Assembly (NCBI RefSeq): GCF_024713975.1
Contig: NC_091106.1
Location: 14,348,501 to 14,412,500, forward strand
DNA from: Paralichthys olivaceus
Taxonomy: Eukaryota; Chordata; Actinopteri; Pleuronectiformes; Paralichthyidae
DNA: 64,000 bases
Reading direction: 5' to 3'
Under the pieces are notes generated by a model. That model was not told the DNA's origin, did not search any database, and was given only the letters and a program-made list of their open reading frames with translations. Both the position numbers and the translations under genes were made by a program. Positions 54,401 through 64,000 of this stretch are shown here, piece by piece. The stretch's first letter is position 1; every line of letters begins with the position of its first letter.

Positions 54401-57400
54401 TAAAACTGTTCCAAATCTCTCCCCTCTGCTTATTTTGGAAATCCTACTCCTGGATGCCATGTGACATCACATATCTCCACTAATTCATTGCTACAGAGCT
54501 CAAAATCTCTACTTAGAAGTCCAAAAATACTCTTTTTTCCATCTACATTTCATCACACAAAGCAAATGGTTCATAGGAAACAGCCAAGAGAGACTAAACA
54601 CGACCCTACAAGGATGTACACCTGAAGATAGGCACTGTGCATTGCAGATATATCTTTGGAATGCAGATCAGGTATTAACTGTGCTAAATGTAGCAGATCT
54701 GTGTGATTCTAACAGCAGGGACATGAAGTGAAAGCTGGAGGTGAACTGTGTGTTATCACTGAGAGAGAACAGTGACCGCTGAGCATTTTTTCTCGCTGGG
54801 TTTAGACTCTGACTAGAAATCTAATAAAAATCGAGATGAGAGAAAATGCCAGTAAATCCTCTGGGGGACCAGGGTGCTTAGGTGCAATAAACTGAACCAT
54901 ATTTCTCATATGAAAAACAAATCTGCTGTCATGTTTCTGCACAGTTTTCAGGCAGCTGCATTTGATTTTCATACACAGTAGTTCTGCATTAAAATTACAC
55001 TTTCAGACTCAGATCCATCTTTTTTGTAAGTTATATTTAAATATAATAAAACTAATCAATGTCCAATTGATACTACAGATAATGTGTAAAGATCTGTGAT
55101 TTTTTTAATGCTTTTTTTTAATTTGCCAGGACATCTCCACCTGATTTTCTCTACAAATATGACAATATGACACATTGACATGATCACAACACATGCTGCA
55201 GTAAATTAACACGTGAAAAAAGCAATCTGACACTTTAAAACGTGGTTTGGTTGATATCTATGATTATCAAAACATACTGCTTATGTCTTCTGTTGTGAAT
55301 GTCCTATTTTGTTTGGCACGGTGGAGCAGTGCGTAGCAGTAATGCCTCATATTATAAAGTTTCCTGGTTTGAATCCCAACTTAGCTAGGGCCTTTCTGTG
55401 TGGAGTTTGCATGGGCTCCTCATGTTTGTTTTCTCCAGTAAATCCTGGTTCCTCCCATAGTCTGAAGACTATGCCAATGGGTACAGGCAGTGTTGCAAAT
55501 ATTCATGTTTGTGACATATTTGACAGATTAACATTACAATTGTGGTGAAAAATAATTTTGACTGTCTGTTCTGCTGTGAACTGCGAGCAATGTTTATATG
55601 TCGAATATGTCACAAACATACTGTAGTTACAACACTCCCTTTACCCATTTAATAATAAAAGCACTTCAGAGTCTCTGTTGACTGAATCCATTCATTTGTT
55701 TTAAGAGCGTAAGATCATGTCTTGATACCACATAACCCAATTTTATTCAGAACCACAGCAGACACATGCGTTGTAATATGCTGGATAGGTTGCCTGCTGT
55801 CCACATGGATTGGCTCCAGTTCCTCCAGCAGCCGTCAAAAGGATAGTGAGTGTAGATAATGGATGTATATGTGTTATTTCAAGGGCAAGATGCCTTTTAA
55901 ATAAATGCATAGATAGAATAATGGTGGTATGTGGATATGAGGAAGTTGAAGTAGGCTCTGGGTCCTTTCTGTCAAAGGCTCCACATTGTCATACTCACAG
56001 TTCAGCCCCGGACCCATAGATAGAGTACTTCACTTCACCCCAAGGTCCTGAGTCTGGGTCTGTTGCCTGGAGACAAACAGAATAGACAAATAATTGAGAA
56101 TAGAATATGATTGAGTAACTTAAGCCAGGGTGATCTGAATGTTCTCTTTAATGGTTTTAGTGCAACATATAGCTCAGTAAGATGAGGCATTGTTTTGGAT
56201 TCACGTCAGGTTAATGAGATATGCTTCTTTTCTCTTTTCTTAACAAACCCCAACATGTTGAGGTTGCATTGAAGACTCTTTCTTAAAACTGAATGAGGGG
56301 AGAGAACTGTCTACCAGCGTGGAGTGAAGTGAATGAATCTGTGCTGGTTTGGAACATGATGTTACTGAGGTCAGCTATAAAAAGACGGATATTTGATGTC
56401 ATAGCGAACATCATCATGGGCATCAGCTAATCTGTCTGTCTGTCGCTGCAGGGATGCCTGTGTGCCATCTCCGTGTGTCCAAGGTCACTTGTTGGCTGTT
56501 CTTTTATCTGATTGAAATTGCCTGGGATCAAGGCAACGAGCCGCTGTGGTGTTCACGCAAGGGGAGGATTTATTAGTGAGCCTCCCTGTTGCTTTGAGCC
56601 TCTGCAGGGCTGATATTAACTGACAAGGGCGAATCGTTTTTAAACTAAATGGCACTGAAAAAAAAACATGTTCACAGTGTTCATGTTATTTCTGTGATGC
56701 AGCTGCATGTGCTACCAAGCATTAGAAAAAAAATCTGGGAATTTGATGTTACACAACTAAATGAAAGTGATAGCCATCTGGCAGCTTACCTCGCCTAGCT
56801 TTTATCTACATGTTTTCATGTATTATCCCAACCCTCCGAGCCCAAAAAGTCCACATTTGGAGAATTAATGGGCAGCTTGGGCATTTTGCTAAAATCAACA
56901 TTCCTCTTTAGCTCAGAGTGACGTACATTGGTGATCGCAAGTATTTTTAGACAGGATGAACGCTCAACTCACCGTGACTGACACCACGTTGGAGCCGCCG
57001 GGTGAGTTTTCTGGAATTCGGGCGATGTAGTAATCTGAGGAGAATTTGGGAGCGTTGTCATTGGTGTCCAGGAGGTGGATGACAATGTCTGCTGTTGCGC
57101 TGAATTTCTCTGGAGTATCAATCTCAACTGCCAGGAGCTGAAGGAGAAAGATTCGAAATAAATAAAATAAAAAAGATGCAGGATGTGTAACGCTGCTATC
57201 TGTTGTTGAAATTCAGTGGCCTACCGCTTCAGCATTTTATAGTTTGTTGTTGTGTTTTCTTATTTGCAGTTGTCATTGTGTTTTCTGTTTTGCACTCTAC
57301 GGCCACATTAGTTAAACATATGCACTTGTAATGCATTTCACCTTGTATGTGAGAAAATGGTGCTTCTCGTAGTCCATGGCGGCCGAGTCCTCCACTAAGA

Positions 57401-60400
57401 TCGTGACCTGGGCCTCGTTCAGCACAGTCTGAGGAACGACTCGCAGCATTCTTCCTGGTCCAATCAGCCTCAGATTGAATTTGGCGTTGGCGCCCTGCAA
57501 GAGCACAACACGTGTCATCGTATTATTTAAAATGTCTCATCTGGGAAATCGTAAAAAAAGTATATTACACATGCATGAACCTATTTATAGTAAGCTGCAT
57601 TTGCTACAAAGCTATCACAAACAAGCAGACGCAGAGCATAATCCATGTCGTATATAGTCCATTCAATCAATATAAAAGCTCTGTGTCCTTTCAGTATTAT
57701 AGAAATGCAATAGGAATCAATAGGATATCATTGGCAGCGATGTATTTCTTGATGAAACGTAATATGTGTGGACTGAGAGAGTTCACCCTGATGTTGTAAC
57801 AGTATTAACAGAGAACACATTTGGTGAGCAGCGGTTGAGGCTCATGCAAGAAGCTGGAAACACAGAGACTTGCATAAGCCGACAAATGGCACAGTTAGCG
57901 TGAACCTTTTAATTTGTGTTGGCACACTCTCAAGTTCATGCAATTTTAAAAGGATTGTCTGTGATAATGGCCGGCTCAGAGCGATTCCACAGACAGAAAG
58001 GTGGACACCAGCGTGCACTCAGTGTTGTGGCACAACGTCTGTTGATTGAATCAGTAGATAACAATGTAATTTGTAATTACGTGAAAAACAATCACTGATC
58101 TGCTCTCCTGGCTGATGGAGGCACTTTTAAAACATCCCTGCACATTAAAACGAAACACATTAATGATCTCACCCACCTGATCAGAGTCATTGACAGTGAT
58201 TTTCAGCCCTCGGAGAATCTCTCCCTCCGGTGGATGCTCGTACATGGTCAACTCAAACATGTTCTGTCGGCCGTGCTCTCCATAGAATGTAGGTGGGTTA
58301 TTGTTCAGGTCCACCACACGGATCACCACCGTGGTTACCCCGTAGTCCATCAGTCTGCCTTCAGGACTCACTTCTGAAGCCTGGAAACATAAAGTCAAAA
58401 TTATGCCCATACGTGTCTCCTATGTGGTCAGTGGACACATGAGCTTGTACGAGATTTTATCTGCCAGTTTCACTATAATAGTTCAACCTTGTGAATCTTA
58501 TTTTTAATCTATATCTAGTCCAAATAAATTAGAAATTCCCTTGTTCATCCCTCCAGATGTAAAGTGAATGAGGGTCTGTTTGATTAAGTCTTTTATTTCA
58601 TTTTAGGTATTTTAACACAAATTCAAAGATAATTTAAAAGCAGCAGAATTATTTTTTTCCCTTGATGAAGTGATACAACTTTATACTTCAGAGAATGTAC
58701 AGTTTGTCTAGTTTGATGTCTGAATGACGTGCGACTCACCCTGACTTTAATATTAAAGATCTCTCTCTTCAGATACATAGGGAAAGTCAGCAGAGCAATA
58801 CGTCCGCTTGTTTTATTGATGCTGAAAACACCATCATCACCTGCAGAGACACACACACAGATATATGAACATATTTCTGAAACAGAATTACTTCAATTTT
58901 CAAATCTTCTTTGAATTAAATTCTTACCATCATCAAAGGAGTAACGGATTGGATTTGGATTCCCCACATCACCATCTTTTGCGCTAACACTGAATATTTC
59001 AGATCCCTGGAACAAAATGTAATAATTAATAGTTAATCAGTAGTGAAACATGACTGATAATTAGTTGTTGAGTTATCATTAGAAGACCAGGATGCAGAGA
59101 TGACCAGTTGGTCATTAAATTATACCTGCAATATTTTTCTCCAAAGAGTCGTCTCTGACTCATCAAAGCTACATGAAATGTCAGGTTGCTAATTATTCTC
59201 CTCTGGATAAAAGTCAGAATGTGTAATCTTTCTCCTCCAGTGACATTTTGTAACCAAGGAGATTAGAGAAAAAAGAGAAAAGCTTTGAAGAAAACAGCAT
59301 CGACATTACTGTGAAATGTCAGCAATTAAAACTGTGTGAGATATGCTGCTTATTATTTATTATGCAAAGAAATAAGTTGCATTCACTATGTCAGTACCTT
59401 GCTATGCTGCGATTGTTTAATATGATGTTATAAAAAGACTAAAATCGTAGCAGAAGGTCACTGGAAGATGTTTCCATACTCACAGGCATTGAGACTTCAT
59501 AAACGTAGCCAAAATAGGGCGTCCCGATAAAAGATGGCGGAGTGTCCTGTGCATCGATCACATTGATCGTCAGAGTAGCAGAGGAAGACAGAAACTGCTC
59601 CTTGCCATTAAAGTTACCACCACCGTCCTAGAAGAAAGGAAACGTGCATGTTAAAATGTCATAGAAGATTGAATCCCTGAACAGGAGTAGTGCACATTTA
59701 TTTGAGATTTTATTTTGTTATATTAATGTTAATAAACAATTATTAACACATATTAAAAAGGTAAATCATCAAAACACGTCTTCCCATCATGAGATCCCCC
59801 ATCAATGGGAGGATCTCTTTTAGCGCTGTTTAAATGTTTTTCAATTGGGACACTAATCATGTATGTTTGTTTTTCTTTTTGTATTCTCAAGGCGTATTTC
59901 CATCCGCAAACCCGATTTTGGAGGTATTTTCAAAACCTGCATTCCTCAAGGTGATACAGGTTATACCGCTTTCTTCTTCTGTCTCTTTTTTGGTACATTA
60001 CTAAGTTTCTTGGAGCAATGTCACCACCAACTAACTGGGACAGCATAAAACTGTCACAGTTTCCTGTGTTGTGTTGTATTATTAGTTTCCCAATAATGAC
60101 ATTTATACACAACCAATCTGCCACTGAAAAACTGTAACAAAACATTTGTTCTGCTAATGATCATTAACTCCACAGAGTTCCTTTAAAAGTATTCTAGAAC
60201 AGAAACCCTGAGCTATACCAATATGTACAGGTAATAAACAATACCTTCAGGAGGTTATGTTTTCAAGCCCGACCATTTGTTTGTGTGTTTGATAGTTAAC
60301 AGGATTACGCAAAAACCACTGATTTTTGCAAAACTTGATGGAACAAGTCAGAACCCATAACATTTTGGCATAAATCTGGACAAAGGATCGAAGAATCTAA

Positions 60401-63400
60401 ATCTTCTTTTTTGTGAATTTTCTGTGAAAACAAATAATGCAAAGAACATTATTACACATTATTCTGCAATTGGGGTGATGATTTAATGATGGGTATTGTT
60501 TTGTTGCCTTATTTACGGGGGCTAGATTGAATTTTAAGGCGACTGTTGGGCCTTGGTAGAGTTATGTGCTCTAAGTGTCACTCTAGTTACCTTTGCAATG
60601 ACAGTCACAAAGTGTGTCTTTGTTTTCTCGTAGTCCAACATTTCTCCAGATCTGATACGAAGGACACCACTGTGTCTGTCAATGGCAAACAAAGTGGACG
60701 GAGGATTCTGTGACAGGGAACAGAAGAAAAGCAGGATTTAAAAGTACACACAGAAAAACAAATACAGTCACATGAGTAAAAGCCTGTCACTGAAACCCCA
60801 TAAACCCCATTTACAACCCAAGAGTGGTCAGATGGCTGCATAAAAACACTCAGTAGCCTCTTGATTTAGGCCACATCCTCTATAAAGTCTATCTCTTTGT
60901 CCATCTGGATGTAAAGAAGCCATATGCTGATGGACAGGGCAGGCAGGTGATAGTTGCTGGGTCCAGATGTGCACCGCCTCACTCATCACTGTTCAGCTTG
61001 GGCCAGCTGTTCTACGGTCCTAATAGTCCAAAGTGCAAACTAACATTCCCCGGCACGCACTGCCACTGCAGCCCTCTAAGCCTCCAATACTTGACACAAA
61101 TGTAATTATGATTAAATCCCCATCGGCATAACTAAACCATCATATTCACTCACATGCAAAAGAGAAAATCTAAATGATTTTATTGTCATTATCAGCACAT
61201 CTATATATACTTTACATGACGTGCAGATTAACTTCAGATGGGGCCAGTTTTAGCCGGTGTTTCATATTTTCAAATGTCTCATCTGTGCTTGTTTGAATGC
61301 TGTTTTCATTAAATACACAAGTCAGAAAGGATTGGATATGAGTGGTTGGTATTTGACTCCTGTCATGTGATACCTGGAGGTAGAAGGTGACTGAGCCCCC
61401 TGAGCCTGTGTCTCTGTCCACTGCCTCGACTCCATAGATGCTGCTACCAGACTCAGTTGTCTAAAATGTGCAACATGGAAAATAACCCAGGTCACAACAT
61501 ATAAGGTTTGAATATTAAAAATATACAAAAGATATTCACTTTGATATATTTTAACAGTAACAAATTGTCTTTACATTTTGCTTGTTGAGAATCACAGAAA
61601 TAAAACATTTACTGCATCTTTGGCTTAACATACCTCCAGCACATCAATGATCGCAGGCATGTTTTGGAATTCAGGCTTCTCATCGTTTGCATCCATTACA
61701 AATATTGTCACTCTTTCCACAACCTGAAAAGAAGATATAGAAGGAGATGATATTCATGGTCATATTATTTTGATTTAATATCAAATGATATAAACACACA
61801 TGGAACGAGCTGTTCACACCTTGCTTCTTCCATCAGTGATGCTCACAAGAACGTCAATGGAATCTTGTTTCTGAAAATGGAACAGTTAGCATGGATCATA
61901 TCTTAGTTTCTTTAAGAATAAGTCTAAATTAACAGTTTAATTGATTGTTTTCTGTTGTTAAAATTTACTTCTCTGTCCAGCTTTTCCACCAAAGTGATGT
62001 TTCCAGATTTGGGGTCGACCCTGAAGTACTCTTTGAAGCCAGGATCAAATGAAAGGCCGTATCTCACCTCATGGCCTTCAGGGTCTGTGCCATTGAGACA
62101 ATAGATCTGTGTACCTAAAGAAACACAACATTTTAAACAAACATAGTTCAGGAAACAAAGTCTTTATGTGTTTATATAAAAAGAATGTGAATCCTAAGTG
62201 TAATCAGATAATATAATATAAGATAAGATAAATAACAAAGAGAACATTAGCACATTAGCCATGAATTGCATGAACAAAAATGAATATTGCACATTTATCT
62301 GGTGCGGTACGTTAACAGTAAACTGTACAAAGCAGGATACTGGTGAAGGAGAAGGAGAAGGAGCAGAGGGACAGCTGCACCACATTCACAGCCAGCAAAC
62401 TGCTCCTGACATCCACAGGTGGAACCAGCAGATGAACGTCTGTGTGAGTACGCACAACTCCACACAACATCTGTTCATCCATCAAAGACTGTTTAACATC
62501 CTGGACTCTCAGATGCTAGCATACAAAACACACCATTTTACTGTTTGATTGTTCCTCTGGCCTATCTACCAATCAGCTGTTTGCACTAAACGTCCTGTGT
62601 GTCAGAGGTGAGTCTCACCGATGGGCGTGTCCTCTGACAGGCTGAACAGGGCCAGGTTCCCGTTGTGGCTGTATGGTCCATTGTCGTAGAAGTAGGGGGC
62701 AAAGTCTGCTTGAGCTGTGGGCGGAGACACGAAAACACAATTGAGTGGTTGAATGTTATAAAGTGAGACTAGGCAGGCTAAAAAAAAAAAAAAAAAAGCG
62801 ATTGCACAAATATTTTGTATATTCAGATTCAAGCATTGACTGCATTCAGACTCGATGAAGACAGACTTTTTGTTAGTTTTTGTGTAACAGGCCATAATAA
62901 CTTGGCATAATGTATCTACTATTAACTACTTTAATATTAAATATTAATGTGTGTCTACCAGCCTAAACAGCACAATCACGTCCATACTGTCAGTACAGGT
63001 AAGATGCATTAAGAGATTTGTTTTCATGGATTTAATTCTTTAACTTCGTGAATAATGTAAATTGTTGTAAATTAAGTAGTTCCAAGCAGAGGGCAGAAGA
63101 TAACATTTTCTCTGAGCCTGACTGGGGTAGCTTCTTCCATCTCACTCATTGTCACACTGGGTCTGAACCTATAGGACGACTTAACATAGTGAACTAGTTT
63201 AACCCAGGAAAGCGTGAAAACAGCTGCTTATAGGGACCAAATTGTCAAACACGAAATCGTAACTTTGTGAGATCCACTATCCTGGGCGTCCCTATAACAC
63301 CAACCATTAATCAAATGTCATGACACTGAGCGGTTTTGCTGTAATTGCTTTATGTTTTCTGATCATTAACCAGAAGCTTTAGTTTTGTTTGCTAATGTTA

Positions 63401-63975
63401 GCATTGATGTGCTACTACTAACATTAGCTCCAACTATTCTCTAATAGTCAAACTGTATTTAACTTTAGCAATTACTTATTAAAGGTGCCTTAAACACTTG
63501 CGTGACATAAGCTGAGCCCTACACTGCGCATGCGTCCTTTGTTTTCTCGGGCACTTTGACTGGGATTATAGGTGACGTCAACCTCCGGAGATACCTTTTC
63601 CATACATATAGACAAAAACAATGCTATTTGTAATATCACAGTAACATGGACTGTGATTTTCTTTTATTTATATCAATAGTAAGTTCATGGTACCTTTGAA
63701 ACTAAATTCATGAATTTTGAATCAGTATAACAGACCTACAGAGTCAAATACACTCAAATAAAAGCAAAAACAATGATTCAACTGAAAAGAGAATTGAAAG
63801 GATAAAATGTATATATAGTCTTCAGCCAAGAAGCCTTTATATGTATCTGAACACTATTTACAATCAGAGCAACATCAGCCCACTGAAAGCAGAGAATCAA
63901 GAGGAGAAACTTACCAAAGCAGGCCTGAACAAACACGAACACCTGTGGTAAATGTAGAATCTTTACATTCTTCAT
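51466..63975 (-). CDS. cdhr1: Cadherin-related family member 1 (photoreceptor cadherin)
   Basis: This single-pass cadherin at the photoreceptor outer-segment base is needed for disc formation. The 17 exons in transcript order are 63915-63975, 62619-62714, 61969-62114, 61820-61870, 61634-61723, 61374-61460, 60591-60707, 59484-59627, 58928-59006, 58740-58840, 58177-58380, 57342-57494, 56973-57137, 55999-56066, 53549-53777, 53205-53462 and 51466-52065, totalling 2649 bp (882 aa plus stop) in phase. The signal peptide is followed by [20 protein letters not shown]. Cadherin calcium-binding linkers are [10 protein letters not shown] (128), [10 protein letters not shown] (about 239), [10 protein letters not shown] (347), [10 protein letters not shown] (466) and [10 protein letters not shown] (about 567). 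The TM segment is at about 704-728, followed by [20 protein letters not shown], an Asn-rich repeat, a Pro-rich stretch and [10 protein letters not shown]. An in-frame upstream ATG at 63993 would add MTSFFR. I chose 63975 for the shorter signal peptide. Large intron 53778-55998 holds a split SINE. Confidence 0.95.
52626..52826 (-). CDS. cdhr1: Alternative transmembrane/terminal exon of cdhr1
   Basis: A 67-codon open segment begins after a good acceptor (CATGTTTGCAG) in phase 0, exactly the phase left by the donor at 53205. It ends with its own stop. It encodes a basic juxtamembrane stretch (FLGLRKRPG), a hydrophobic helix at about residues 701-725 of the alternative protein ([17 protein letters not shown]) and a short basic tail (KKIRR-type, ending RRPVP). 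It aligns to the canonical TM exon 560 bp further downstream ([31 protein letters not shown]). Using it gives a 749-aa protein without the long Asn/Pro-rich tail. Whether it is spliced in was not tested. Confidence 0.7.
   Translation of the reverse strand: MKSRFFSYFLGLRKRPGAVFGICLTVVTLAISLTIIISTFIYWNSVKKSRVQAQGKIRKIIRRPVP
55312..55870 (+). mobile_element. Diverged, split tRNA-derived SINE in a cdhr1 intron
   Basis: The 5' part (55312-55500) has GGCACGGTGGAGCAGTG, a box B-like GGTTTGAATCCCA, GGGCCTTTCTGTGTGGAGTT and TTCCTCCCATAGTCTGAAGAC. This is the head of a widespread fish SINE. Its tail appears 280 bp later (55775-55870: GATTGGCTCCAGTTCCTCC, AAAAGGATAGTGAGTGTAGA, TAATGGATG). About 250 bp of unrelated AT-rich sequence separates the two. 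The borders are approximate. Confidence 0.65.
60250..60590 (+). repeat. Dispersed repeat family A, copy 5, ending at a cdhr1 splice donor
   Basis: Family words run in order: AGGAGGTTATGTTTTCAAG, CATTTGTTTGTGTGTTTG, AACAGGATTACGCAAAAACC, AAACTTGATGGAACAAG, AGAACCCATAACATTTTGG, GGCGACTGTTGGGCCTTGG, AGAGTTATGTGCTCTAAG and GTCACTCTAGTTAC. The last word runs into the donor of the exon at 60591. Confidence 0.7.
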
Positions 63976-64000
63976 CCTAAAGAATGAAGTCATGAAACCG

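Overview
The window is nuclear DNA from a bony fish, almost certainly a teleost. It carries seven vertebrate genes split by GT-AG introns. The introns are compact (mostly 70-1500 bp), and the intergenic DNA holds long CA/GT microsatellites and fish-type tRNA-derived SINEs. There is no bacterial, viral or organellar gene. Every gene was called by joining exons by eye: splice sites, codon phases and total lengths were checked by hand, and family identity comes from recalled vertebrate orthologues, not from a search.

Layout, left to right. (1) 1805-4954 (+): last eight coding exons of ogdhl (2-oxoglutarate dehydrogenase-like, mitochondrial E1); the rest lies off the left edge. (2) 8022-14809 (-): chat, choline acetyltransferase, 14 coding exons, 674 codons plus stop. 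(3) 16606-18165 (-): slc18a3, the vesicular acetylcholine transporter, one uninterrupted 519-codon ORF just upstream of the first chat coding exon on the same strand. Together these two form the vertebrate cholinergic gene locus. (4) 18.2-29.4 kb: 11 kb without a recognisable gene. It holds repeats, a split REST/RE1-like site about 1 kb upstream of slc18a3, and CTCF-like motifs. (5) 29385-33643 (-): rgr, the retinal G-protein-coupled receptor opsin, 7 exons, 295 aa. (6) 37504-41275 (+): lrit1, 4 exons, 651 aa. (7) 43067-46061 (+): lrit2, 3 exons, 573 aa. (8) 51466-63975 (-): cdhr1 (photoreceptor cadherin), 17 exons, 882 aa, with a possible alternative terminal exon giving 749 aa.

Functionally there are two modules. 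chat makes acetylcholine and slc18a3 loads it into synaptic vesicles. rgr, lrit1, lrit2 and cdhr1 form a cluster of retinal genes, also contiguous in human (10q23), acting in chromophore handling, photoreceptor synapse organisation and outer-segment disc formation. In human the ogdhl/CHAT/SLC18A3 block is at 10q11, so this fish window joins two blocks that are separate in human.

The most interesting observations are: two homologous, in-phase transmembrane/tail exons at the 3' end of cdhr1; a 29-unit TG tract directly against the chat exon 5 splice acceptor; a 94%-identical 84-bp copy of the chat exon 8 acceptor region in a later intron; a wide-spaced RE1-like element upstream of the cholinergic locus; and a dispersed repeat family with at least five copies, one ending at a cdhr1 splice donor. 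I found no convincing wholly new gene system.
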